A stretch of DNA of 29,900 nt. Origin: a virus. Made by a program: the position numbers and the translations under genes. Location of the stretch: positions 1 through 29,900 of the IMG/VR virus record IMGVR_UViG_3300041809_000248; one strand, 5' to 3'. The notes under the pieces were generated by a model. It was not told where the DNA came from. It made no database searches and saw only the letters and a list, made by a program, of their open reading frames with translations. Positions 14,595 to 22,899 of the stretch are shown here, one piece after another; position 1 is the first letter of the stretch; each line of letters begins with the position of its first letter.

Positions 14595-16280
14595 ATGGGC
14601 GCGTTGACAGACGTCTGTAATGTGAACATCAGCTTGCAGGGCGCCGGCGTGACGCAAGAAGGTTTCGGCACGCTGCTCTGCCTGACGCCGCACGTCGCTT
14701 GGACGGATCGCGTGAGAGAGTACGCGAGCGCGGCCGACATGCTCACGGACGGGTTCAAACAGTCGGATGCGGCATATCAGGCCGCGGAGATTTATTTCTC
14801 GCCCCTCGTCAACGCGCCGACCAACATCAAAATCGGACGTGTGGCCGTGCAAAAGGTGGCGGTCGCGTTCAGGCAGAGCGTACCTGACCCCACGGTTCCG
14901 GGGACAACGTATACGCTGACGATCAACGGGCGGCCCTGTTCATATACCGCTCCCTCCAATGCCGACCACTCGCAAACAATGGCTTTCGACGGCATCGCCG
15001 CGGCAATCAGCGCGGCATTTCCGGGGGGCGATATTACTACGCGCGTCATGGGGCCGGGATCGGGCATCGTGTTTATGCTCATCCAGAACACCACCGGCGA
15101 GCCGTGGACCGTCGCGCCGGATTCACACCTTCTGATGGCCGTGGGCGGGATCGAGGTTTCGACTAAGAGCATCGGCGTCGGCGACTATTCGTTGACGGCA
15201 TTCGGCAAGACGGCAACATACACCGCGGGCAGCAACGACACCGAAGATACGATTCTCGCAGGACTGGCGGCGGCGACCAACATGCAGGGCGCGCCGTATT
15301 TCGCAATCGTGGCCGACGGCAACACGCTGCTGCTGATGTGCTACCCCGGCGACGACACGATTGACCCGATTCAGATGCAGCAAACCATGTCGGCATACGC
15401 CGTGAGCGACAATCTCAACGTCGTCGATTTCGTCGGCGAAACGGTCGCCGCGGCCCTGGCGGCGTGCGTTGACGCCGACTCGGATTTCTACGGCGTGATG
15501 GTCACGACGCGCTCGGCCGACGTGCAGCTTGCCGCGGCGGAATGGATCGAACAGAGCGGTCGTTTGTACGGCACGGCGAGCGCCGACCCGGCTGTTTCCG
15601 GCACGACGCCCCAGGCCGACACGACCAGCATCGCGGCGCAACTGATGGCCTTGCAGCGTTACCGCACCTGGGGCTTGGACGACCCGAACGCGAACGGCGG
15701 GAACGGCGACCCCTGGCCCGAAGCGGCTTGGTTCGCCGCCATGCTCCCGATCGACCTCGACGAAGCCACGGCGACGTGGAAGTTCAAGCAACTGGCCGGC
15801 GTGGCGGTCCCGAAGCACACGACGAATCAGATTGCGAATCTCGTCGGCAACCCGCAGCTCGGCAGCGGCGGGAAAAACTGGAATCTCTACGACAGCATCG
15901 GCGGTCAGGGCATCACGCGCGAGGGCAAAGTCTGCGCCGGCGAGTGGATCGACATTATCATGGGGCGCGATTGGCTCGAAGCGCGCATGACCGAGGCGGT
16001 TTTCAACGTGCTGCTCACGTCGGCAAAGGTGCCGTTCACGGACGGCGGCGTTGCGCTCGTGGTCAACCAGATCATCGCGTGCCTCAAGACCGCTTTCAAC
16101 ACGCAGTTTTTGGCCTTTGACAGCACCCTCGGCAACCTCGGTTTCTCGCTGACCGTGCCGGCCGTTCTGGACATGAACCCGACCGATCGTTCCAACCGCG
16201 TGTTGAAGGGGATCACTTGGTCGGCGCGCGTCGCCGGCGCGATTCACGTCGCGGACCTGAACGGCGCGATTGCGGCGTAA
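14595..16280 (+). CDS. Tail sheath protein
   Basis: Contractile sheath subunit, 561 aa. The strongest Shine-Dalgarno of the window, AGGAGG (14582-14587), lies seven bases before the ATG, fitting a very abundant product. The N-terminal part (LTDVCNVNISLQGAGVTQEGFGTLLCL, YASAADMLTDGF, then APTNIKIGRV) and the C-terminal part (DSIGGQGITREGKVCAGEWIDIIMGRDWLEARM and NRVLKGITWSARVAGAIHVADLNG) resemble DUF3383-like sheaths. Residues ~104-272 hold two tandem beta-rich modules, each with a YTLTINGRP.SYTA or YSLTAFGKTATYTA opening and a later helix. These probably decorate the outer surface. A perfect terminator follows. Confidence 0.88.
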   Translation: MGALTDVCNVNISLQGAGVTQEGFGTLLCLTPHVAWTDRVREYASAADMLTDGFKQSDAAYQAAEIYFSPLVNAPTNIKIGRVAVQKVAVAFRQSVPDPTVPGTTYTLTINGRPCSYTAPSNADHSQTMAFDGIAAAISAAFPGGDITTRVMGPGSGIVFMLIQNTTGEPWTVAPDSHLLMAVGGIEVSTKSIGVGDYSLTAFGKTATYTAGSNDTEDTILAGLAAATNMQGAPYFAIVADGNTLLLMCYPGDDTIDPIQMQQTMSAYAVSDNLNVVDFVGETVAAALAACVDADSDFYGVMVTTRSADVQLAAAEWIEQSGRLYGTASADPAVSGTTPQADTTSIAAQLMALQRYRTWGLDDPNANGGNGDPWPEAAWFAAMLPIDLDEATATWKFKQLAGVAVPKHTTNQIANLVGNPQLGSGGKNWNLYDSIGGQGITREGKVCAGEWIDIIMGRDWLEARMTEAVFNVLLTSAKVPFTDGGVALVVNQIIACLKTAFNTQFLAFDSTLGNLGFSLTVPAVLDMNPTDRSNRVLKGITWSARVAGAIHVADLNGAIAA

Positions 16281-16318
16281 CGGCGCCGCGCCCGCGGCGG
16301 GGCAACCACGCAACAACA

Positions 16319-16353
16319 AGCGGGCCTGATGCTATTCAGGCCCGCTTTCTTTT
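16319..16353 (+). terminator. Strong intrinsic terminator after the sheath gene
   Basis: AGCGGGCCTGA (16319-16329) pairs perfectly over 11 bp with TCAGGCCCGCT (16336-16346) around TGCTAT, followed by TTCTTTT. A GC-rich inverted repeat (CGCCGCG/CGCGGCG, 16284-16299) lies just upstream. The next gene begins 14 bases after the T tract, so read-through must supply the tube and later genes unless an unseen promoter exists. Confidence 0.88.
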
Positions 16354-16367
16354 GAGGGGTAACGGCA

Positions 16368-16793
16368 ATGCAGACGAAAACGTTTGACCTTAAGAAAATG
16401 ACCGTGGCGATTGGCCCGGTTACGCTTGGCGACTTCGCCAAGGGCGACGTTATCAAGGTAATCCGCGACGAGGACACGTTCAAGAAAGAAGTCGGCGCGA
16501 CCGGCGAAGTGGGCCGCTCGAAAACGAACAACCGCGCCGGGAAAATCACGTTCTCGTTGCTTTCGACCAGTCCGGCAAACGCGGGCATGTCGGCCGTGAT
16601 GCTCTCGGACGAAGTGAGCAACGGCGGCATCGTGCCGATTACGATTATGGACAAGGGCGGCGCTGACGTTCACGTCGCGCCCGAATGCTGGATCGTCAAA
16701 CCGCCCGATGCGATTTACAGCAACGAAGTCAAAGACCGCGCCTGGGTTTTCGATTGCAGCGACGTGGATATGTTTTTCGGCGGCAACAAGTAA
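16368..16793 (+). CDS. Tail tube protein
   Basis: 141 aa. Inner tube of the contractile tail. The sequence DLKKMTVAIGPVTLGDFAKGDVIKVIRDEDTF, then VGATGEVGRSKTNNRAGKITFSLLSTSPANAGMS, follows the DUF3277-type tube pattern: a beta strand start, the R.ED.F turn, the GE..RS motif, and a strand ending in TSP.N. The position straight after the sheath agrees. GAGGGG (16354-16359) is the ribosome site. Confidence 0.82.
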   Translation: MQTKTFDLKKMTVAIGPVTLGDFAKGDVIKVIRDEDTFKKEVGATGEVGRSKTNNRAGKITFSLLSTSPANAGMSAVMLSDEVSNGGIVPITIMDKGGADVHVAPECWIVKPPDAIYSNEVKDRAWVFDCSDVDMFFGGNK

Positions 16794-16849
16794 AACGGCG
16801 CGCCGCGCGAAGCGTTTGACCCCACCTCCAAAAACCAGCGGAGATACCT

Positions 16850-17284
16850 ATGCCTTTGCAAAATGCAGACCGCCAGATCGACGGCCACAAGTACACGGTG
16901 CGGACCTTTCCGACGCGCGTTTCGCTCGAAATTCTGGCGCGGTTGACGCGGCTGTTCGGGCCGTCGCTGGCGGAATTCGACGAAGACGGTTTCGGCGCAG
17001 CCGCGGCGGCAAAAACGCTCGTCGGCAGTATGGACAAAGTTGACGTTTGCCAACTGGTCTTGGACATGGCCGAAACGCATCACAACGTCCTGGTGGACGG
17101 CGAAAAAATGCAGGGCGAAAACATTTTCGACTTGCATTTCGCCGGTCGCCTGGGCGCGCTTATCGCGCTCGTGACGTTCGTAATGGAGTGCAATTACCGG
17201 GATTTTTTCGACTTGATGAGAGCCGCCGTCGCTACCGTCAAGAATGCGACGAAGAAGGCGGCAGCGGAAACGGGCCAGCCGTAA
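16850..17284 (+). CDS. Tail assembly chaperone, short (zero-frame) form
   Basis: 144 aa, the G-type product of a frameshifting chaperone pair that binds the tape measure during tube assembly. It lies between tube and tape measure, the standard place. The protein is mainly helical and acidic (YTVRTFPTRVSLEILARLTRLFG, then DKVDVCQLVLDMAETHHNVLV and FAGRLGALIALVTFVMECNYRDFF) with a Lys/Ala-rich tail. CGGAG lies before the ATG. The heptamer at 17203-17209 is in register for -1 slippage into the second frame, described as the longer product. Confidence 0.82.
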   Translation: MPLQNADRQIDGHKYTVRTFPTRVSLEILARLTRLFGPSLAEFDEDGFGAAAAAKTLVGSMDKVDVCQLVLDMAETHHNVLVDGEKMQGENIFDLHFAGRLGALIALVTFVMECNYRDFFDLMRAAVATVKNATKKAAAETGQP

Positions 17285-17460
17285 CCATCCCCAAGGCGCT
17301 GCAAGCCGATTGGCTCGTTTGGCGAGTCTGGTTGTCGGGCCTCGCCACCCTGCAAGAGATCGACGCGGATTGGTCCCTCGCCGACTTGGTGCAGGCCAAC
17401 ATGGCGCTCGACCTGAAAGACCACGCCGAACGGTTGGCGAACAAACCGACCGAAACGTAG
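16850..17460 (+). CDS. Tail assembly chaperone, long form by -1 frameshift
   Basis: Predicted GT-type fusion of 203 aa: 120 residues in the start frame through NYRDFF, then a -1 shift at T TTT TTC and 83 more residues to the TAG at 17458. The second frame has no good start of its own but encodes a convincing segment (TIPKALQADWLVWRVWLSGLATLQE, DADWSLADLVQANMALDLKDHAER), typical of the T domain that contacts the tape measure. Such programmed shifts are conserved in tail gene clusters. The ratio of products cannot be read from the sequence. Confidence 0.75.
17203..17209 (+). promoter_or_regulatory. -1 ribosomal slippery heptamer TTTTTTC
   Basis: The codons are GA-T TTT TTC, an exact X XXY YYZ site in the frame of the gene starting at 16850. 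A -1 slip keeps both tRNAs paired (TTT TTT) and leads into the frame that stays open to 17460. No clear stimulating stem-loop was identified. Confidence 0.75.
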
Positions 17461-17478
17461 AACCGAACAGGTGCAAAA

Positions 17479-19638
17479 TTGCCAGTCGTTCGTGAACTCA
17501 TAACCCGATGGGGCTTCGCCGCCGACACCGCGAAAGTGACGGCGTTCAACAAGGAGATCGCCGGGGGAAAAGTTGCGGCCAACGAGTCGGCGTCGGCGTA
17601 CAGCGGGTTAACCGCCGTCATCGGCAAATACATTGCGGCAATCGGCATCGTCGGCATCGCCACGAAGAAGGCGCTCGACACCGCGAACTTCAAAGACGCG
17701 ATGCTCAACACGATGACGATAGTTGAGGCGACCGGCGACAAGCTGGCGGCAATTCAGGACGGATTGGAAAAAAAGGCGCGGGAACTATCTGATCGGTTCG
17801 GGATCTCCGCGCAGGAAATCGGCGGCGCGGGTTTCTTCCAAGTGTTGACCGATGGCGCGCAGCCCGCGACAAAAGAATTCGACGCGCTGGCCGAAACGGG
17901 CATCAAGGTCGCAAAACTCACCAACCAGCAAGTCGCGCCGGCCATCGAAGGGGTTACGGCGCTGCTTCACGGTTTCAACATCGAAGCGACCGACGCGCCG
18001 GCGCTGATGGACAAGTTTTTCAAGGCCGGCAAGCTCGGCATGTCAACGAACGTGCCGCAGATGATGGCCGCGTTGCGTATTTTCGGCCCGACCGCTCGTT
18101 TAGCCAAGATGGACATAAGCGAAGCGATTGCCGTGTTGGGCGGATTCGCCAAAGTAAACTTGAAAGGTGAAGCGGCGGGCGAATCGCTAAATATGTTCCT
18201 GACGAAGCTGCAAACGCCGACGCCGACCTCCGAACCGTGGTTGCAAAAAATGGGTTGGGATATGCACGACCCGAAGAACCACCCGTTATATGACGCGACC
18301 GGCAAGATGCGGCCGCTGCTCGATATTATCGAGCGATTGCAGCACGGCGTTGCGAAACTCAGCGACGCGCAGCGCAACGAGGCGATGAAGGAACTGTTCG
18401 GCGAACGCATTTGGAAAAAATTTGCCGGCATTTTGAATCTCGACATTGAAACGTTGCGTAAATTCCGCACGGAGATCGCCGGCGCGGGCGGCGACATGGA
18501 CCAGGCGCTTGCGGTCAAAATGGATTCGCCGATTGGAAAATTCAACAAACTAAAGGAAAACATCAAAAATTCCTCGATTGAACTGCTGGAAGGTTTGATT
18601 CCGGCCGTCAACGAGTTTATGGCGGATTTGCTCCAAGGAGTGACCGACAACAAGGAAGCCATCCACGACTTCGCCACGGGCGCCGTCGCGGACCTGGGCG
18701 AAACGATCAAGTGGATTGGCAAATACCGAACGGCCCTTGAGGACGCCGCGAAAATCGTTGTCACGATTTGGGCGGGCGTTACCATTGCCGGCTGGCTTCC
18801 GGCTCTGGCAAAGATCGTCGGGTACGTTATCGGCGCGTTAATTCCGGCGTTCACCCAGGCGACGGTTGCGGTCGCGGCGTTCGCCGGGGAAGGCGCAACG
18901 ATCTTCACGGTCCTGGCGGGTTCTCTCGCCTTGGTCGTCGGCGGCATCGTGGCGCTCGCCGCCGAAATAGGCGGAATAATTTATTATATGTATTCGGCGA
19001 TTGCCGCGTGGCAACAGGCCGACGCCCTAATAAAAGCCCAAGGCGAGTCGCGCGTTCAAAACGGCAAAACTTTGAGTTATTACGCCGAAATCGACAGGAT
19101 GACCGGCACGGGCAACCAGAAAGGCACGAAAGAGCAGCGAAACGCCTATGTGAAGGCGCGCAACGCCGGCAAGACCGCCGATGAAGCATGGGAAATCGCG
19201 TTCAAAGACGAAAACGACGCAAACGCGAAAATGTACCGGAAGGGAAAAGACGCCGGGACTAATTGGATGGACGGGCTGCAAAAAGGGCTGAAAGACGGCA
19301 AGGACAAGGCCGAGGACGAACTGAAATTTTTGCATCCCGGCTTCGACAAAGGCACGATGCAGGACTTTGCCGAATTCATACGATCGGGCTACGCGCGCAA
19401 GGGCGGCGGCGAGGCCGACCAGATCGGCGCGTGGCTTGGCGGGCGCAAAGTGCCGCTCGAAACCTTCGGCGGCAAAGCGGGCGGCGGCGTGACGCACGAC
19501 AACCGGACCTACAACATCAACGGGGCGCAAGACCCGGCCGCGGTCGCGGCTGAGATCGGGCGCCTCGACCGCGGCAATACGCTGGACTTTCTCGGCCCTC
19601 AGAAATTGCCGGTGTCGTCAATCCAACCAAATCTCTAA
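17479..19638 (+). CDS. Tail tape measure protein
   Basis: Sets tail length and is ejected ahead of the DNA. 719 aa, the longest gene. Residues ~70-350 resemble the TP901-type tape-measure core (FKDAMLNTMTIVEATGDKLAAI, SDRFGISAQEIGGAGFFQVLTDG, VTALLHGFNIEA, FGPTARLAKMDISEAIAVLGGF, FGERIWKKFAGIL). A hydrophobic stretch lies at ~424-510 (membrane-insertion type). The start is TTG at 17479 with a weak AGG upstream. Using the known ~0.15 nm per residue rule, tail length would be about 105-110 nm. The tube, chaperones and this gene are in canonical order. Confidence 0.88.
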   Translation: MPVVRELITRWGFAADTAKVTAFNKEIAGGKVAANESASAYSGLTAVIGKYIAAIGIVGIATKKALDTANFKDAMLNTMTIVEATGDKLAAIQDGLEKKARELSDRFGISAQEIGGAGFFQVLTDGAQPATKEFDALAETGIKVAKLTNQQVAPAIEGVTALLHGFNIEATDAPALMDKFFKAGKLGMSTNVPQMMAALRIFGPTARLAKMDISEAIAVLGGFAKVNLKGEAAGESLNMFLTKLQTPTPTSEPWLQKMGWDMHDPKNHPLYDATGKMRPLLDIIERLQHGVAKLSDAQRNEAMKELFGERIWKKFAGILNLDIETLRKFRTEIAGAGGDMDQALAVKMDSPIGKFNKLKENIKNSSIELLEGLIPAVNEFMADLLQGVTDNKEAIHDFATGAVADLGETIKWIGKYRTALEDAAKIVVTIWAGVTIAGWLPALAKIVGYVIGALIPAFTQATVAVAAFAGEGATIFTVLAGSLALVVGGIVALAAEIGGIIYYMYSAIAAWQQADALIKAQGESRVQNGKTLSYYAEIDRMTGTGNQKGTKEQRNAYVKARNAGKTADEAWEIAFKDENDANAKMYRKGKDAGTNWMDGLQKGLKDGKDKAEDELKFLHPGFDKGTMQDFAEFIRSGYARKGGGEADQIGAWLGGRKVPLETFGGKAGGGVTHDNRTYNINGAQDPAAVAAEIGRLDRGNTLDFLGPQKLPVSSIQPNL

Positions 19639-19715
19639 TCGACATACTCGGAAGGCCGAAACGGTTTGCGTGTTGCAACCCGTGTGCGGTTTTCCGCTTT
19701 CAAGAAGGGGTCAAT

Positions 19716-19922
19716 ATGCCTACGCAAGTCACGATCACCGATCCGAAACTCGTCGCTTTCGTGGAAGCCCTCGAAGCGAAAAACCCGGAAGCGGCGGCGG
19801 TCGCCGCGGTCCCGGTTGCGACGGAAATCCTCGCCGTGCTTTGGCCGAAGTTGAAGCCGGAACTCGCCGTTGCGGCGACCATTTTGCCTTACGTGGCGCG
19901 CGATCTGCCGACGCACGTCTAG
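19716..19922 (+). CDS. Hypothetical protein, 68 aa
   Basis: Function not recognised. AAGGGGT lies just before the ATG. The chain is helical and Ala/Val-rich, with Pro breaks (VTITDPKLVAFVEALEAKNPEAAAVAA, then EILAVLWPKLKPELAVAATILPYVAR), moderately hydrophobic but without an obvious full transmembrane span. It stands between tape measure and Dit-like genes and is followed by a hairpin, suggesting the end of a transcript segment. Confidence 0.6.
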   Translation: MPTQVTITDPKLVAFVEALEAKNPEAAAVAAVPVATEILAVLWPKLKPELAVAATILPYVARDLPTHV

Positions 19923-19936
19923 GCAGATTCAAAACC

Positions 19937-19970
19937 GCAAACCGCCCTGGGGCAACCTGGGGCGGTTTGC
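19937..19970 (+). terminator. Terminator-like hairpin with weak T tract
   Basis: GCAAACCGCCC (19937-19947) pairs with GGGCGGTTTGC (19960-19970) over 11 bp around a 12-base loop. CCTGGGG occurs as a direct repeat in the loop region. The following AATCTCGTTT is a poor U tract, so it may be a partial terminator or an mRNA-stability element ahead of the baseplate genes. Confidence 0.5.
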
Positions 19971-19992
19971 AATCTCGTTTCGGGAGTAACCG

Positions 19993-20670
19993 ATGCCGCT
20001 CGGTTTTCTGGTCAACGTACCGATCAAAACTCGCTTTCAAGTGAGTGGGACCGGCACCGAGGTTGACCCAATGCAAGCCCTGTTCGGGCAATTCACCGGG
20101 GCGGCGAGCGGCGTGCTGCTCGAACTCGACGCGGCGATCACCGAAGATCACGAGGTCAACGCGGAAACGACCGACTACCCGATTGAAACCGGCGCGATCA
20201 TTTCCGACCACTATTTTCTGCGACCGCGAAAATACAGCGTTACGGGCATGGTGAGCGATTCGCCGGTTCAATACTTGTCGGCCCTCTCGACGGGCCTTGG
20301 CAGCGTTACAAACGTCATGGGAATCAGCACCGGCGAGTTGTCGCGCTCGCTGACGGCGTATCAGGCCATGCTCAGTTTGATGGTTTCGGCAACGCCTTTT
20401 GAAGTAGTGACCGGCCTCGATTTTTTGAAAAACATGGTCGTGAGCAGCCTTCGCGTGCCGCGCTCGGCGGTTCTCGGTCGGCAGTTTCGGTTTTCCGCCG
20501 AACTCAAGCAATTGAACATTTTGAAAAAGGGCAAAGGGTCGAACACGACTGAGGATTTATTCGCCGACACCGACGAACTCGGTTACTTGTCGGGGCAAAT
20601 TCCAAACGCGGTCGTCATTGCCGGCGCGGCCCTCTTTCTTGGGCTGGTCGGCTACCAGCTTTTGAAATAA
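19993..20670 (+). CDS. Dit-like baseplate/tail protein with hydrophobic C terminus
   Basis: 225 aa. The core (LDAAITEDHEVNAETTDYPIETGAIISDHYFLRPRKYSVTGMVSD, residues ~45-90) matches the Dit-like N-terminal pattern VT.YPVE.GA.ISDH seen in simple contractile baseplates. It probably forms the ring at the tube tip that links tube and hub. Residues ~202-225 (NAVVIAGAALFLGLVGYQLLK) form a hydrophobic helix, unusual for this family. A GGGAG is upstream of the ATG. Confidence 0.78.
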   Translation: MPLGFLVNVPIKTRFQVSGTGTEVDPMQALFGQFTGAASGVLLELDAAITEDHEVNAETTDYPIETGAIISDHYFLRPRKYSVTGMVSDSPVQYLSALSTGLGSVTNVMGISTGELSRSLTAYQAMLSLMVSATPFEVVTGLDFLKNMVVSSLRVPRSAVLGRQFRFSAELKQLNILKKGKGSNTTEDLFADTDELGYLSGQIPNAVVIAGAALFLGLVGYQLLK

Positions 20671-20681
20671 CGGGGCCGACC

Positions 20682-21020
20682 ATGATCGACATTCCAATCA
20701 ATGCAAGCTCGCCGTCGCAAACGATGACGGTCGTGCTCGGCACGCAGACCTTTCGGTTGTCATTCGACTGGAACGGCCGCGAAGAAACCTGGGTCATGGC
20801 GATTGCCACGAGCGACGACAACGTGCTGCTGGCCGGCGTGAAACTCATCGCGGGCTGGATGCCGTTGCGCTCGGTCGTGATGGCGGGCCTTCCTGACGGC
20901 GAATTTGTCGTGGTCGATACGACCGGGGCGAACGATCGGGTGACGCGCGACGACCTGGGGCCGGACCTTCGGTTTCGGTTGCTTTTCCTGACGACCGACG
21001 AAATCGGGGCGGCGGCATAA
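20682..21020 (+). CDS. Baseplate plug/hub-associated protein (Pam3 plug-like)
   Basis: 112 aa, beta-rich. IDIPINASSPSQTMTVVLGTQTFRLSFDWNGREETWVMAIATSDDNVLLAGVKLI and LPDGEFVVVDTTG...RDDLGPDLRFRLLFLT resemble the small plug-type baseplate proteins (Pam3-like) placed between Dit and hub genes. It likely fills the channel or links hub to tube. Its TAA overlaps the hub ATG (TAATG at 21018-21022), so the two are coupled. Confidence 0.75.
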   Translation: MIDIPINASSPSQTMTVVLGTQTFRLSFDWNGREETWVMAIATSDDNVLLAGVKLIAGWMPLRSVVMAGLPDGEFVVVDTTGANDRVTRDDLGPDLRFRLLFLTTDEIGAAA

Positions 21021-21985
21021 TGTTCGGACGATTGATTTACGTGGCCGTCGATGCGAACACGACGGTGCCGGCGCCAGCGGTCGAGATCATGCCGCGGACC
21101 CTGCGCGTGACGTTCGACGTTGAAAAGAAGATCGACCCCGAACCGAACCGCGTCAAAGTCAGCATTTACAACCTAAACCGGCAAAGTCGCGCGGCGCTCG
21201 AAGCCCCCGGCCCCCCACAGGCGATTACGGTGCGCGCCGGCTACGCCGACGAGTTGGGGATTGGACTCAACGACACGGTTAAAGTCGCGTCGTTGCCGGC
21301 CGTGACGATTGCCGACATTACAAACGTGGTTCACAAGCACGAGGGCGCGGACTGGATTACGACCGTCGAAGGCGGCGAGGGCGATTTCGCCTATCGTTGC
21401 GGCGTCGTGAACGAAGAAGTCGCGCCCGGGCAAATTGCGGCGTATGTGTTCGGGCGGCTTTTTTACAGTTTCGGCGCGGCGTGGAAGGGGCAGACCGACC
21501 GCGCCTTGTTGTGCGCGAACGCGATGCAAGTTTTTGCCAACAACACGGTGCTGGCGACGAGCGACCGCCTCAACCACGGCGCGATGGCGGTTTACCAACA
21601 AGCATTTTACCGCTCGGTTTCGTTGTCGGGGTTCTCGCGCGACATTCTCAAACGCATGTGCGAACGGCACGATCTCGTTTGGTTTTTCGACAACAACGTG
21701 GCCGTCGTCGCGCCGGTCACTGGCGACATCGGGAACACGCCGACCGAGATTAGCGCGAAAACGGGCCTCATCGCGTACCCCGAACGGATGGATCACGGCG
21801 GCGTGCGCTTTCGCTCGCTCTTGCGCCCCGATCTGGCGATTTGGAGCAAGCACAACGTAATTCACACGACCGACGACAAAAAGGATGCTTTTTCGGGCCT
21901 CTATAAATTCGGGCGCATCGTTCACAAGGGCGATTCGCACGGCGGCGACTTCACGACCGAAGTTGAAGGTATTTTATGCCAGTAA
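21020..21985 (+). CDS. Baseplate hub protein (T4 gp27/Mu gp44-like)
   Basis: Trimeric hub that joins the tube to the spike. 321 aa. Opening residues (LRVTFDVEKKIDPEPNRVKVSIYNLNRQSRAAL) are the usual phage hub N-terminal fold. The middle, SRDILKRMCERHDLVWFFDNNVAVVAP, is the helix-strand pattern of hub domain two. C-terminal RMDHGGVRFRSLLRPDLAIW continues the hub fold. The gene order plug-hub-spike-gp25-J supports the call. Its stop overlaps the spike gene by 10 bases. Confidence 0.83.
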   Translation: MFGRLIYVAVDANTTVPAPAVEIMPRTLRVTFDVEKKIDPEPNRVKVSIYNLNRQSRAALEAPGPPQAITVRAGYADELGIGLNDTVKVASLPAVTIADITNVVHKHEGADWITTVEGGEGDFAYRCGVVNEEVAPGQIAAYVFGRLFYSFGAAWKGQTDRALLCANAMQVFANNTVLATSDRLNHGAMAVYQQAFYRSVSLSGFSRDILKRMCERHDLVWFFDNNVAVVAPVTGDIGNTPTEISAKTGLIAYPERMDHGGVRFRSLLRPDLAIWSKHNVIHTTDDKKDAFSGLYKFGRIVHKGDSHGGDFTTEVEGILCQ

Positions 21986-22881
21986 TGAAGGGGTCCGACA
22001 GCACGTCGGCCGCGATCAAACAATGGGTCGCGGACCACACGCGCGACATGCGCGTCATGCTGCCGGCGCGGGTGTTGACCTACTACCCGGCCACGCAATC
22101 GGCCGACGTGCAGCCGGTATTGTTGACGACGATTTTAGGGCAACCCCCCGCCCTCTTGCCGCCTGTCCGCGGCGTGCCGGTTATTTTTCAACGGACGGCA
22201 AAGACGTATTTCGTTCTGCCGCTTGCGGCCGGCGACATGGTGACGTTGTTTTTCAGTGACAGCAGCCTCGATATTTTTCTCACTGGCGCGTCCGCGCAGA
22301 ACGTGGACCCCCTCGACACGCGGGCGCACAATTTGACCGACGCCGTGGCGTACCCCGGTTTGTACCCTTTTGGCGAAGCCATTGCCCCCGCCGCTGGCGT
22401 CAACGCGACCGACCTTGTAATGGGTCGCATCTGCGCCGCGGGCAAGGCCGAGGTTCGTATTGGGCCGGATGGCACAATCACGATCACGAACGGCGCGAAC
22501 TTTGTGAAGGTCGGCGCTGATGGGGCCGTTCAGGCGAGCGCGGCGAAAGCGGCGAGTTTGATCGGCGGGGAATCGGCCGCGGTTGATGCCCCTGTCGTCG
22601 ATGTTAATGCCAGCCAGGGAGATTGCGACATTCAGGCCGCGGCCAAGATTCACCTTGGCGACCCGAACAATGGGTTAGGCGTAGTCGGTTTGGGGGCCGC
22701 GACCAGCGAGCAAGCGACGGAGATCATCAACGCCCTGGCGACCGCGATTGTCGCCATTTTGGCGGCTGGCGCTCCCTCAATGGTTATCACGAACGGCCAA
22801 GTTACGCCGCTGCTCTTGACCGCCTTTCAGTCGATCATTCCGGCTGTGCAATCGCAAAAAACGCTCGTGTCGCTCTTATAG
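21976..22881 (+). CDS. Baseplate spike protein (gp138/Mu gp45-like OB fold)
   Basis: Central membrane-piercing spike, 301 aa. Residues ~24-135 look like the gp138-type OB-fold domain (MRVMLPARVLTYYPATQSADVQPVL, then GVPVIFQRTAKTYFVLPLAAGDMVTLFFSDSSLD). The following ~100 residues (GPDGTITITNGANFVKVGADGAVQASAAKAASLIGGE) are a short beta-helix stalk. The last ~60 residues are helical and Ala-rich rather than the pointed, metal-binding end common in Mu-like spikes. No PAAR gene is visible. Confidence 0.8.
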   Translation: MPVMKGSDSTSAAIKQWVADHTRDMRVMLPARVLTYYPATQSADVQPVLLTTILGQPPALLPPVRGVPVIFQRTAKTYFVLPLAAGDMVTLFFSDSSLDIFLTGASAQNVDPLDTRAHNLTDAVAYPGLYPFGEAIAPAAGVNATDLVMGRICAAGKAEVRIGPDGTITITNGANFVKVGADGAVQASAAKAASLIGGESAAVDAPVVDVNASQGDCDIQAAAKIHLGDPNNGLGVVGLGAATSEQATEIINALATAIVAILAAGAPSMVITNGQVTPLLLTAFQSIIPAVQSQKTLVSLL

Positions 22882-22899
22882 GCGATTGGATAACGCACA

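Noticed and set aside
15123-16319. 398-codon minus-strand frame, and similar long minus frames at 23460-24596, 5877-6833 and 25684-26781
   Set aside because: They mirror strongly coded + strand genes, are Arg/His/Val-rich as expected from the complement of GC-rich codons, and have no family likeness or ribosome sites.
17047-17208. Independent gene starting at 17047 for the second chaperone frame
   Set aside because: The part before 17209 is Arg/Gly-rich shadow sequence; the sensible protein begins only after the slippery heptamer, so expression by frameshift is preferred.
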